Below are positions 1 through 10,262 of a stretch of 64,000 nt of DNA, piece after piece. The stretch lies in the NCBI GenBank assembly GCA_039090855.1, contig CM077028.1, forward strand, positions 65,601,054-65,665,053, written 5' to 3'. A program made the position numbers and the translations under genes. The notes beneath the pieces are model-generated. The model ran no database searches. It was given only the letters and a program-made list of their open reading frames with translations, and was not told the DNA's origin. This stretch comes from Macrothele yani. Lineage: Eukaryota > Arthropoda > Arachnida > Araneae > Macrothelidae. Numbering within the stretch: the stretch's first letter is position 1; each line of letters begins with the position of its first letter.

Positions 1-250
1 CAGCTGCCGGAGACTGAGGGCCAAGATTTAAGTTGTGGAGTCATTTTGGAGGGGTTTGGCCATAACTCACCACGCTGGCCAAGCGGGTTGGTGAGTGTGG
101 GATAGAATTTCCTCTAATCCCGATGGTATAGTTATACCGCTATTGGCGGTCGTCAGAGCCCCTTTAGTGGGAACAGGATGCACCACGAGAAGGCGGGGTT
201 GACATTTGTCAGGGAGAGGCTGTGATGTTACGCATCACCTGACCTTACAT
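1..250 (-). mobile_element. 5' end of an RTE-type LINE running off the left edge
   Basis: This stretch matches 21979-22227 almost base for base, and that second stretch is the 5' untranslated end of the RTE element described at 19095-22227. Both copies stop being alike at the same point (250 and 22227, just after a shared 'ccttacat'), which marks the true 5' terminus of the family. The element reads on the - strand, so its coding part would lie to the left of position 1 and is not visible here. A few substitutions and one or two small indels separate the copies. Calling this RTE rests on the coding part of the other copy, not on anything in these 250 bases. Confidence 0.85.
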
Positions 251-256
251 CCCATA

Positions 257-281
257 ATATATATATATATATATATATATA
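257..281. repeat. (TA)n microsatellite
   Basis: Twelve or so uninterrupted TA units lie just outside the 5' end of the RTE copy. Such simple repeats are common at RTE insertion points and may be the original target. Confidence 0.9.
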
Positions 282-299
282 GCTAGTGCCGTTAATGTC

Positions 300-1789
300 C
301 ACCAGATGGAGACGTCTTAGTAGCTGAGCCCATCTTACGGATTTATGATGTCAGAAGCTGACTTAAAAGTACACATAGCACCGTGAATTGTTAGCCACCG
401 TTGCGTATATGTAACGCACTTGGCTAGATATCGAGAGTTCTGTTGGTTCAATTCCACAGCGGCGGCTGCAAAACAATTTTTCGGTTGCTGTGTGTTTCTA
501 AAATGTGATTAAAAGTGATGTATTTATTTATTTCCTTCCTTCTTTCCTTTTTGTTTGAACTTGAGTGTTACGTTTTCATAAAAGTTTCTTCCGAGTTCTT
601 TTTCGTATTCGAAAAGAATGTTTTTCTCTATTGACAAACTAGCCAAGTTGCTCGAATGAACATGTCCTTATGTGGCCCTAAGACGTATCTTGATTCTTTT
701 TAATGCAGGAGAAACTTCTTTCGGCAGCTGCAGTTGTTCATGGAAACTTTAATATTAGGTCTGCCAATTTGAAACACCTCACTAAACACTATGTCCAATT
801 TATTCAACCTTATGTAACAACCTCTTACTGATTTCGTTTTGTATTCATTAAGGGAATAAAACACCTTAAATTCATATTTTAGACGAGCTGTATCAACATT
901 TGAAGCTTAGAGTTCTTTAAGTTCTGACAGTGGATGGTCAGGAAAGCATTCACAAAATTTATAAAAACAGTTCGAATCCAACAAAGCCACGAATTTAAGT
1001 TATAATATCCCTGATTTTAATTCATTGACACTTCGCACAAAGTGAAACAACTCTTGCGAAACACGTGCTATTACGGGCGGGAGCATGAAAGTGACTGAGG
1101 TAGTCTAGATTTCTCTTTTCTGAGCGAACCGTTGCCCAAAGCAATGGCCCATTCCCTTCCACCAGCTCATTCATGTTGTCATGGAAACGCTAGCAGGCAA
1201 TCGTATGGAAGGTCTTCGAATCAAAACAACGAAGACTCTGGAGAGCTGGTTGCGTTACGTCGTTAGTCTTAGCTCACCAGACTGATTCAAAGAAGTGAAT
1301 CCGCACGTGTTTTTTTTTTCGCAGTGAAAGCATCGACATATCTTAATATCGATGATAACTGACTTTTATTTGTGAATATTTAATTGACTTTTATTTGTAC
1401 ATTCTCTGGGATTCGCAGCTAGCCTAGCTAGCCTCAGATATACGCCACTGCTACTCACGATGCGCCTAGAGATCGCTTGATCTTGTGGTAGGTCTGTCAC
1501 ATGACCCACCGGTTCTTGTAAAAGTAATCGCCAGTCAAAGGACACAGCTCGTCCTGCGACAAATTATCACTTTCTTTTTCGTGTTTTTTTTTCTTAATTT
1601 TCATTGATATTTGGCTGCGATATGTATGTTCTTAACTTAATGGGAAAATTCAATCATAGCAATTGGCCGCGAGTACTAAACCCTCTTGACAGCATTTCCT
1701 TTTCAGATTCATAAAGTGAGAACTTAGCGTAACCAAAGTTCTCATTAGGAAATGTCGGAATGTGATTACAAGCGATTTCCTAGACTGCA
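300..1789. other. No gene recognised; AT-rich DNA
   Basis: No open frame of meaningful length or known repeat was recognised. Around 400-470 there is a faint tRNA-like stretch with a possible B box ('ggttcaattcc') that could be a very old SINE, but no A box can be matched with confidence. Confidence 0.4.
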
Positions 1790-1791
1790 TA

Positions 1792-3012
1792 CACTGAACA
1801 GCAATTGCATTAGAGATACCTGTCTAGTAATGTGCAGCACCACCTTTCGCACTGATGACGGCGGCGATTCGTCTCGGCATTGACTCGACAAGACACCGGA
1901 AGCGTTGGGAAGCAATACGGATCCACGACCCCTGATCAAGCTCCCACAGTTCACGAAGATTTGATGGAGGGGGTCAGAGCCTCGAATATCTCTCTCGGTG
2001 GCATCCCAGATGTGCTCGATGGGATTGGGGTCAGGTGAATTAGCTGGCCCAGGAAGCGAGGTCACGTCGGTGGAGTGTTCATCCAACCACTCGGATACAA
2101 TTCGGGAGCGATGGCACGGTGCATGTTTCTTGTTGCAGGAAGAGGTCCCCGGTGGGATGTTGAAGACGCACAAACGGGAGCGAACGGTCGTCCAGGATAT
2201 CCCGGTAACGTTGACCGGTGACGGACGAGGTCACGCGTACCAGGGGTCCTATTTCAGTCCACGTAAACAGTCCCCTGACGAGAATGCCCCCCTCCACCAG
2301 CTTGAAGAGTACCCTGCAGGCAAGAAGGATCCATCGCTTCATGTGGTTTGCGCCGTACTCGTATCCTGCCATCCGCATGTATCAACGTGAATCTCGACTC
2401 ATCAGTCCAGGCAACATTTTTTCACATGTCTAGGGTCCAGTGGCGATGTTCCCGCGCCCATGCTAATCTTTGCACCCTCTGATGTGCGGTCAGCAGCGGT
2501 ACCCTCGTGGGACTATGGCTTCTGTACCCCATAGCGAGGAGATGGTTCTAGATGGTGTGGCTGCTTACACATTATTGTGCGCCAGCGTTAAATTGCCGAG
2601 TGATTTCTTGCACTGTTGCCCGTCTATCTGCTATTACAAAGCGAGCTAGCCGACGATGACCCCTCTCATCCACACGCTGATGTCCACGGCAGTTGGCCCT
2701 TGCAGGGATGGTTTTACCGGATTCGATGTACTCACGATGCACCCGTGACACAGTGGCTCGTGAAAATCCCAGTGCCTGCACGACATCCGAAATGGAGTGA
2801 CCCATTCGTCGGGCCCCGACAATTTTCCCTCGATCAAATGCGCTTAGATCCTTCGTTTTACCCATACCGCGTCCGGCTCTTACTGATTCCCGTCGCATCA
2901 CTCCTTATATTGTCGAATCGCTGCATACGTCATGTCGATTCCGTTTACAAGGCCGCCCACAGCGCAACATTTGCATAACACCAGCTGTCTTTAATTCAAT
3001 TGCTCTTGAGTG
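1792..3012 (-). mobile_element. Tc1-like DNA transposon, full length, transposase broken
   Basis: A complete cut-and-paste transposon on the - strand. Both ends carry terminal inverted repeats of about 33 bp beginning CACT-GAACAGCAAT on the left and matched by the complement of the right end, and TA lies outside each end (1790-1791 and 3013-3014), the usual Tc1 target duplication. The transposase is in pieces. The N-terminal helix-turn-helix part (about 2901 down to 2572) contains GRKIVGARRMG-like sequence and 'FSRATVSRVHREY'. The C-terminal part (about 2173 down to 1800) keeps the 'NSPDPNPIEHIW' box with the last catalytic glutamate. With one frameshift allowed, 36 residues separate the second aspartate and this glutamate, which fits the DD36E group rather than the usual DD34E. 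Several frameshifts make it inactive. Confidence 0.85.
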
Positions 3013-3057
3013 TATATTGTTAGTGAAGTGATAACGTATTCGTCTATGAATATTTTT

Positions 3058-3566
3058 CAGCTGAACTTCTTAATGGGGCTAGTCGTGTTGCAAACTACGC
3101 AGCACATAGGTTCATTTCATGAATCTAGCTGGACAAAAATAAAAAAATCGACTGTCTCAGAAATTCGTTAAACTAATTAATTCCTACACAAAACATACCA
3201 AAGTATTCGACTCTATTAAAAATATCTCCTGAATAAGTGTTTAAATACTTTTTAAGGGATCTTGAAATCGGGATAAAAAGAAGTTAGCAACAAAATTCCT
3301 TTTTAGTTACCTGCTTTCAGAGCTACAGAGCGCACGTGTTTAAGTGATAATACATTTTATTAATAAAAGAATATTTGGATACAGCTTAATGGGGTTAATC
3401 GTGTTGTAAAATAAGCAGCACAGTGGTCCATTTCACGAATCCAGCTGGACAAAAATAGAAAAATTGACTGTCTTAAAAATTCATTAAATTAATTCATTCC
3501 TACAAAAAACATACCAAAGTATTCGATTGTATTGAAAATATGAAAATATCTCCTAAATACACTATA
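3058..3566 (+). repeat. ~316-bp tandem repeat, about 1.6 units, interrupted by a Tc1
   Basis: Two units can be laid over each other: features near 3080 ('gtgttgcaaactac') recur near 3396 ('gtgttgtaaaataa'), giving a period of about 316 bp. The second unit is broken by the Tc1 at 3567 and resumes at 4669-4820 with the same order of landmarks ('tttaaatactttttaa', then 'gaataaaaagaagttag'). A further part copy lies inverted at 12066-12205. It shows no coding capacity. It is either a small satellite or a dispersed repeat caught as a dimer. Confidence 0.75.
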
Positions 3567-4668
3567 CTGACCAAAGTCCCCGGACGCCCCTTCAAAAGCA
3601 AATGAACGTATCCGCTGCGTTGTTAAGATGCGCGGTACAGCTGCAAACGGTATAAAAAGAAGCCTGCAGCTGACCGCAATCATATCGCACTGTGAGGTTG
3701 AGTGAAAATGTCGCGGCGGGAAAGAACTGACTTTGAGAAAAAAAAATTGTTGGGTTTTATATTAGTGGGTTGTCCATAAGAGAAACTGAGAGACATTTAA
3801 ACATACCCAAGTCAACTGTTTTTGCGTGCCTGAAGCAGCAAAACTTATCGAAAGACCAAAGAAAATCAGTGATAGAAAACGTCGAAATCTCAGGAGAATC
3901 ATTACAGCTAATCGACGGAGTACTGCACAAAACATCAGTGTACAGGTGAGAAAAAATACTGGAACCTCGGTATGTACACGTACCATTAGAATAGACCTTC
4001 ATTCCATTGGTTACCGTATTCGTACGGCTGCTCATAAGCTTTTCATCTCCACTCAGAATATTACTCGTCGTTTAGCATAGTGTAAAGAACATTCACCGTG
4101 GACCGTAGATCAATGGCAAACGGGTCATATAGACTGATGCATGCAGATACACGATCCATCAGTCTGATGGCCGTGTGTGGGTATGGCGGCCGCCACTATT
4201 TACCACAGTGTACTGTTCCTACAGTGTACTCGTGTAGGTGTGTTTTTCGTGGTATGGTCCCGGCCCATTGGTTATCGTAAACAAACCTGTTAACCAGCAC
4301 TTCTGCCTTGATATTCTGGACAATTATGCCCTACCAAATCTGTGGCAGTACTATACGACCGAGCCTTGTTGCTACCAGGAGGATAATGCACCGAGCCGTA
4401 AAGCAAAGACTTTTATGGCGTAGTTTGACGATAATTCCGTACCGTGTGTGGACTGTCCAGCACAGAGCCTTGATCTTAATCCCGTAGAGCACTTATGGAA
4501 TGAATTAGAGCGCCGCATAAGAAGCTTGGAACCAAGGTCTCCTACTAAACAACAGTTAGCGGCAGCATTATGTAGTGAATGGAAGCGCATACCTATCGCT
4601 GTGCTCCAAAACCTTGTCGAAAGCATGCCTCGAAGAACCCGTGCACGCATTTAGTCAATGTTGTGTAT
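3567..4668 (+). mobile_element. Tc1-like transposon (family A), degraded, right TIR lost
   Basis: The + strand encodes a broken Tc1 transposase. Its start at 3708 reads MSRRERTDFEK, a TATA box (3649-3654) sits about 60 bp upstream, and the C-terminal 'DLNPVEHLWNELERRIR' box lies near 4470-4530. The second aspartate and the last glutamate are 34 residues apart (DD34E). Frameshifts near 3770 and several stops kill the frame. The same family recurs at 37681-38890 and 55792-56904. Compared with those, the end of this copy is deleted: after the stop near 4652 the sequence returns within about 20 bp to the host tandem repeat, so no right inverted repeat remains. It sits inside the ~316-bp repeat. 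Confidence 0.85.
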
Positions 4669-4820
4669 GTCTTTAAATACTTTTTAACTGAGTGTGAAAT
4701 CGGAATAAAAAGAAGTTAGAAAAAAATCTTTTTCAGTAATCTGTTTTCAGTGCTACAGAACGGACGTGTTTAAATGATTATAGGTTTTGTGGATAAAGGA
4801 GTGTTTGGATACAGATATGT
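4669..4820 (+). repeat. Continuation of the ~316-bp repeat
   Basis: This is the distal part of the repeat unit that the family A Tc1 split; it aligns with 3240-3380. Confidence 0.7.
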
Positions 4821-5059
4821 ATTTTTAATGATGTACTTCTTGTTTGTTGGAACCTCATTACATTACGTTTGGCAACAATTTCAGTTTCACTCTGCAAATT
4901 TTTCCTGATATTCGTATATGGTTAGACCTGCAGTTTGATCGCTGGGGATTTCTGCAATATTTACTTATCCAGCTGAAAGGTAATTTTTTACTCTTTAAAA
5001 TTACATTAAATTTGGGTGCAGCGTGTTACAGATGATATTTTTTTTAATTTTCATTTCCA

Positions 5060-5735
5060 GATATGTATGTAATTTCCGGGAATGATCTTCCCAGAGTTTC
5101 GCTCGCGAGGAGAAGAAAGAGGCAAAATCTGTGCAGATATATTCATATGTACTTCGACATTTCAATAAACGATGTAGAAACTGGCATTTTGAAGAAAATT
5201 AGAGATTTTGTATAAAAGAGAGCTACCACGTTAAAGTAGATTTTCATTAATCCCTTTAAGGAGTAATGCTGCATCCCGAAGTCCGTCACTGTATAAACTA
5301 GTATGTGTCACAGAAAGTAACTTTACCGTGCTAGTGGATTCTAGCAACAATTATATTCTGCGCCTCTTTGTGTTTTCACAACTTCCAGACAATTCACTTT
5401 GCACACGACCGCGGCCTCTTAAAATAGATGGTATCACTTCAATTTCATCTTCATGTTGTGTTGATTTTATTTCCGAAAAGTCAGAAATACCTTCCAGTTA
5501 CAATTTTTTATTTCTTAGAAAGCTTGCCATTTCTCTTTGATATGGTGTCCATTTCTGGAAAACTTTGTACCCAAAATCTCCGATTTTCTTCATAATGGTA
5601 GTTTCTACACCCTTATTACATCGTCTTTATTGAAATACCGAAGAACATATGAATATATCTGCACTGATTTTGCCTCTTTCTTCTCCTCGCTAGCCAACTT
5701 TGAAAAGATCATTCCGAGAAATTATGTGCATAACT
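5060..5735. mobile_element. Inverted-repeat (foldback) element with ~165-bp arms
   Basis: The left arm (about 5068-5225) matches the reverse complement of the right arm (about 5560-5725) over roughly 160 bp with small indels; for example 'gaagaaagaggcaaaatc' on the left is matched on the right. The central 330 bp is unlike either arm. The outer edges are blurred and no clean target duplication was found. Read on the - strand, the right arm and centre give a fairly open, lysine-rich frame, so the structure may have come from a duplicated and inverted piece of a coding sequence rather than a classical MITE. No family is assigned. Confidence 0.65.
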
Positions 5736-6234
5736 GAAAATGAAATATAAAAAAATCAGCTGAAAAAAAATAAATTGTTTACTAAGTTCTTACGATCCAG
5801 ATCTCAATGTGACTTTCAAATTTTTAAGGAGTTTCGAAATTCCTTTAACTCAAGCATAAGAAAGGCAAAGAGAGCTTAACTATTTTAATATATTTTCTCA
5901 AAACGGTCATAACCTGATCTGGAAACATTTGAACTTATTAACTTATTACTGGGTCGGTCTACTACAAAAACTCCAAAACGTTTAATAATTAAAAATGAAA
6001 TCATCACTGATAAAAATGACATGGTAAACTATTTGAATGATTACTTTATTGAAGCTTGAACAAATATTGTTTCTCAACTACCAAATACAAATTCTCAAGG
6101 GTTACCTACATATACTGACCAGCGTAATGTAAAGTCAAAGTACTTATTAAAATAACGCAAACTGACTTAATTCATCACCTGTTACAGATTGATGGTAATA
6201 ATGGTCCAGGTAATGACGACCTTCAAAGTAAAGT

Positions 6235-6247
6235 AATAAAATTTGTA
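6235..6247 (+). repeat. 13-bp direct repeat, left copy (likely target duplication)
   Basis: The sequence aataaaatttgta occurs here and at 9123-9135. Joining the two flanks with a single copy restores the reading frame of the host LINE (KVIKFVTYLIITPL), so this is very probably the duplicated target of the 6248-9122 insertion. Confidence 0.8.
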
Positions 6248-6766
6248 CGATGAGTGGAAGTTTTTGTCGTGCTAATTAAAATTTACCAGTAGACCATATT
6301 GCTGTCTTAAGCACGAAGAACAAGACATAACCCATTTCAACACGAAATAAACCAGGTCAAATCATCGCATGCTGTGAAAACATAGCTTGCGATGATTTGA
6401 CCTGGTTTATTTCGTGTTGAAATGGGTTATATCTTGTTCTTCGTGCTTGGTTGGTTGGTTGGTTGGTTGGTTGGTTAGATTTTATTGGCGCAAGGGCCAT
6501 GGTTGGCCAAAGAGCGCCAGACACAAGACAAACAGACAGAAATAAAAAAAAAACGTGGCAAAAATCGCAAAATCTGGCCGACCAAGTAAAACCGAAACAT
6601 GAGTACGAAGGGAGGGCCAAAAAAGACAATGAAACAAACAGTATGAAAAACAAGGTACAATGGTGAGAAACAAGCCGATTAAGTAAAACTGAGGAATGAG
6701 AATGATAAAACACAGTACGAATTCGAACACAACTACACATAGGATGAGTCAAAAGGAGGGGGCTGA

Positions 6767-6945
6767 GCTGTCACTCTCCTCCCCCCACACTCCTCTGCAA
6801 CGCTGGCCGAGGGCGGGGACGAAATGTCACTCTCCTCCCCCCATGTTCCTCTGCAATGGTGGGTGAAATTGGGGACGAACTGTCACTCTCCTCCCCCCCC
6901 CCATGTTCCTCTATAATGTTGGTCGAGGGTGGGGACCGCGCTGAG
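6767..6945 (-). repeat. Three 57-bp tandem units in the ORF1 tail
   Basis: Units begin near 6769, 6825 and 6881, each with 'gtcactctcctcccccc'. They encode a repeated glutamate/serine-rich block (IEEHGGGEESDSS and variants). Because 57 is a multiple of three, copy number can change without breaking the frame. Confidence 0.8.
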
Positions 6946-8189
6946 TCCGAGACAGTTGCAAAGTCGGCCATGTAGGCCGCGACATGTGGATGGACACTGC
7001 ACACCTTAGAGGATTGAGGGCCGGGTCTCCAGCACGTGCAGGCCTTCTGCTGGGAACTGGAAGAGTCGGTCGTCTGCAAAAGAGAAGGCGCAGACTCAGC
7101 TGATCGAATAAGCTGGAGTTCGGTGAAATCCACCTGTGTCGCTTGTTCAACTGTAGATCGCTTGGCAAGTGCGGCGAGAGCTACAGGGCGCGGAACAAAG
7201 GGCTGCACGGGTGGTGGCTGAGACTGAACAACTGCGGCAAAAGTACGCTGACGGTTGTTGGGAATACCCAACTTGGCCTTGGCAGCAGGGTACGAGAGGC
7301 CCTCCAGGGTCTTGAGGCGCTGGATCGCCTTCTCGTCGTTCCACTTCGAACAGGACCGGGCATAAGCAGCGTGGGAGTCACCACAGTTTACACAGCAGGG
7401 CTCTGAAGTGCATCCAGTCCCTTCGTGGTCTCGGGATCCACAATTGGCGCACCTCGCAGCACTGTTACAGGACCGCTGGGAATGTCCATACCTCTGGCAC
7501 TTGAAGCAGCGTAGAGGATTTGGAATATAAGGACGAACTGCGCATAGCAAGTAACCAGCCTTTATGTCAGTAGGTACCTTCGGGCTGTTAAAAGTCAAAA
7601 CAACATTTCGTGATTTGATCAGCGCGCCATCGCGCCTGAAAGTCATGCGTCTGGCAGCTATGACACCCTGATTAGCAAGTTCACACAGAAGTTCATCTTC
7701 ATCGCAGACCAACAAGTCGGGCTCAGAAATGACTCCCTTGGAGGTGTTGAGATACGGATGTGCCGTCACTTGAACTGGAATATCATGAAGTCTGGTCAAC
7801 TGCAGAAGAGATTTGCTCTGAGAGAGAGTGCAAGTTTCCACAAGCAGGTCTCCAGAGCGTAGCTTCTTCACTGACTTCAAAGAGCCAGCAACACCCGCAA
7901 GTGCCTTCGAGATGAAAAAAGGAGACTTTGAGGAAAGTTTCAACATCTGGTCAGTTGAAGAAATGACGAGAAAAGTAGCTTGAGGTATCGAATCTGCAAG
8001 TGAAATGCGACGTTTCCGAGCTGACGGCTCAACACCTGGATCTAAAGATACGTCGGGGTGATGTCGTTCTTCAACGAAAGTCCTCTTCAGTGTGGTATGT
8101 TTGGGAGGTGGTTGAGGCAAATTTGGCGCCTGATCAATCACCATATCCTGTTGCTTTTTAAATTTTGAGGAGGGTTTATGTTTCCCCAT
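6771..8189 (-). CDS. LINE ORF1 protein with three CCHC zinc knuckles
   Basis: An uninterrupted frame of about 472 codons. The first ATG in frame is at 8216, but the ATG at 8189 gives MGKHKPSSKFKKQQ, a typical basic ORF1 start, and is preferred. From about residue 225 come three zinc knuckles: CFKCQRYGHSQRSC, CANCGSRDHEGTGC and a C-x2-C-x4-H-x4-C form beginning CCVNC. The preceding ~90 residues ('GYLLCAVRPYIPNPLRC' just before the knuckles) are of the Jockey/I-type ORF1 kind. The C-terminal tail after residue ~390 is rich in S, P and E and is partly built from the 57-bp tandem repeat at 6767-6945. Known proteins of this type bind their own RNA and act as chaperones in the cytoplasmic particle. 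The intact frame suggests recent activity or selection. Confidence 0.85.
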   Translation of the reverse strand: MGKHKPSSKFKKQQDMVIDQAPNLPQPPPKHTTLKRTFVEERHHPDVSLDPGVEPSARKRRISLADSIPQATFLVISSTDQMLKLSSKSPFFISKALAGVAGSLKSVKKLRSGDLLVETCTLSQSKSLLQLTRLHDIPVQVTAHPYLNTSKGVISEPDLLVCDEDELLCELANQGVIAARRMTFRRDGALIKSRNVVLTFNSPKVPTDIKAGYLLCAVRPYIPNPLRCFKCQRYGHSQRSCNSAARCANCGSRDHEGTGCTSEPCCVNCGDSHAAYARSCSKWNDEKAIQRLKTLEGLSYPAAKAKLGIPNNRQRTFAAVVQSQPPPVQPFVPRPVALAALAKRSTVEQATQVDFTELQLIRSAESAPSLLQTTDSSSSQQKACTCWRPGPQSSKVCSVHPHVAAYMADFATVSDSARSPPSTNIIEEHGGGEESDSSSPISPTIAEEHGGRRVTFRPRPRPALQRSVGGGE

Positions 8190-10144
8190 GGGAGTAAGAA
8201 AAAAATTCATCAGCAACGTACTCCGCCCACAATCGAGCCCAACAGGGGAGAACTGGAGGTCCGCAAGCCAAACACATGACGCAAGACACAGTTCTAGAGC
8301 TTAGTTGCAAATATAGTCCAATGGTTGTGTTCACATGCACTCGGCGGACACTTCGGTCTCCTGGTACCGTCATGCCAACGCCTTTGGCATGATCCCACAG
8401 CCCCCGGGCTCACCCTGCCGTGCCATACGACAAAAAAGCCGCTAAAGCCCTGTACACAACTTGGTACAAAACTTCTGACTAGAGGTGGGTTAGTCTCTAG
8501 CCTCCCGTTTACAGCGAAGCCGGGGTCGAAGAGGAGTGTTGGAACACAGGAGGCACTTAACCGGTCTCCTGCGACCTCAGCCGCCAGACATCCCATTTCC
8601 GCCTCACGGGTCTCCGCATCGCGGCAAACATGCAGGTAGGTCTAGCACCCAAACCAGCTAAAAGGACAAAAAAAAAAAGAAATCCAAAGAAGACAAATCC
8701 TGGCAGGGAACCTAAACGGAATCTCAGCAACCTACGAACTGAGCGGTTAATATAAATCAGTTAGTGGTGGAGGGTAACAAAACCACAAGACCGGGGTGTT
8801 AGTACATAACGTGGTAGCGATTAGGTAGAGAATACAACACGGGCAACTAGCCAGTGGAGAAAATAAATAAAAACGAAAAAGCGAGACACAAGACCAGCTC
8901 GGGAACGTGGGGACGCGACTCCCCAACAGCTGGATGAACAGCCGTCCCTGCAAACACCAACAGCACCAAAATAAGAAAAAAACAAGCTGTGGCATGACAT
9001 CAGATGTTGACCAGTCACAAGGACAGCTCGGGCCGTGGGGGCGCCGCTCCCCAAATAACTGGAAAACCAGTTATCCCCGTGCGGGGTCTTCGTGCTTAAG
9101 ACAGCTATATGGTCTACTGGTAAATAAAATTTGTAACCTATTTAATTATTACCCCTCTACTGCATACATTTAATTCTATTCTCTCTACAGGTATTTATCC
9201 GAATCTATGAAATTTGCCAAAGTTACCCCTACTTTTAAATCAGGGGCAACTTCAAATTCTAATAATTATCTTTCAATAGCAAAAATATATGAATCTGTAT
9301 TTGCCAAAGTTTTCGAAAAATTGTTATATACTCGCCTACTTTCCTTCGTTACAAAATTTAAAATTCTTAATGATTTTCAATTTGGATTTCTGCCTAATCT
9401 TTTAACTGAAATTTTCCGCTTTATACTTAAAAATTAAAATTCAATTAACTAAGGACAAAACCGTATTATGTCTCTTTATAGATTCGTCTAGGGCCTTTGA
9501 TACTATAGATCCTGATATCATACTACATAAACTTTCAGCAATTGGTATTAAGGGGAACCTTTTAGACTTACTTACGAATTATTTCTCAGGTTGTAAACAA
9601 TATACTGCGGTGGATCATTTTAAATCTAATTTGAAATTAGTTACTTCTGAAATCTCTCAGGCCTCAATACTAGCTCCTTTAGTATTTAATATTTACATTA
9701 ATGACTTTTGTACCTGCGCTTATGACTCTGATATTATCTTATATGCTGATGATGCAACAGCACTGATATATGGAAATAGTACAGAACCTCTGACTCAACG
9801 ATTAAAATATTATGTTTTATTTCTAACCAAATGGTTAACTGTCAATAAGCTTGTTATTAATTACTGTATAATAAAACTAAAATTATATTTTTCTCCAATA
9901 ATACAAATTTCACCAATCAACATAATACGATGTCTCTTAATTGGATACCTATTAACAATGTTAAGAGTCAGACTTATTTGGGAACCATTTTTCGAAATGA
10001 TCTTAAGTCAAGTACGCACACTAATTATCTCTGTAATGGGTTATCTAGACATGAGTTTGATTTTCGTGCTGATAGTAACTAATAAATTCGAAATCTGCCG
10101 TATTTGCACGATCTACACAAGATGATGACATTAAGTGATTTTAG

Positions 10145-10262
10145 ATGAGATGTTTATTTTTTTTAAATGTTAGGTTAAAAACATATTTATAATTAAAACC
10201 ATGAGATCTTTCAACCTTACGTTAAGGTCATCTTCAGATGAAGGCACCATTTATTAGGGATA
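10145..10262 (-). other. Hammerhead-like RNA fold in a short repeat insertion
   Basis: On the - strand the sequence ctgaaga (10237-10231) is followed by a hairpin with a 5-bp stem (accttaacgtaaggt) and then gaaa (10212-10209). This is the conserved hammerhead order: CUGANGA, stem II, GAAA. The surrounding ~110 bp also aligns with 18190-18290 on the + strand, so it is a repeat family. It interrupts the C-terminal part of the host LINE. Penelope-like elements and retrozymes are known to carry such ribozymes. Stems I and III and the cleavage site could not be placed with confidence, so activity is unproven. Confidence 0.45.

Larger units (their letters stand above)
6449..9086 (-). mobile_element. 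ORF1-only LINE (HAL1-like), 2.6 kb
   Basis: An 11-bp duplication (tcttcgtgctt at 6438-6448 and 9087-9097) bounds the element exactly. Read on the - strand it has a ~900-bp 5' untranslated part, one long ORF (8189 to 6771), a ~320-bp 3' untranslated part and a tail of AACC units (the GGTT run at 6449-6472 on the + strand), preceded by AATAAA. There is no trace of an endonuclease or reverse transcriptase. In the 5' part two related blocks occur (8905-8940 and 9028-9060), each with a 'gggga..cgcgtcccc'-type hairpin; they may be promoter repeats. Mammalian HAL1 elements are built on the same plan. It is much richer in G+C than its AT-rich host LINE. Confidence 0.85.
6285..9121. mobile_element. 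Palindromic MITE with ~85-bp arms, split by a LINE
   Basis: The left arm (6285-6369) is the near-perfect reverse complement of 6388-6448 joined to 9098-9121. The loop is only 18 bp. Without the LINE at 6449-9086 the element is about 190 bp and almost wholly palindromic. It begins accagtagacc and ends with the complement. It has no coding capacity and must have been moved by proteins from elsewhere. The flanking 13-bp repeat starts right at the right end, but on the left 33-37 unexplained bases separate that repeat from the arm, so the left boundary is not fully understood. Confidence 0.8.

Noticed and set aside
6451..6752. Small genes in the 3' part of the ORF1-only LINE
   Set aside because: Open stretches on both strands here are low-complexity translations of the untranslated part and the GGTT tail.
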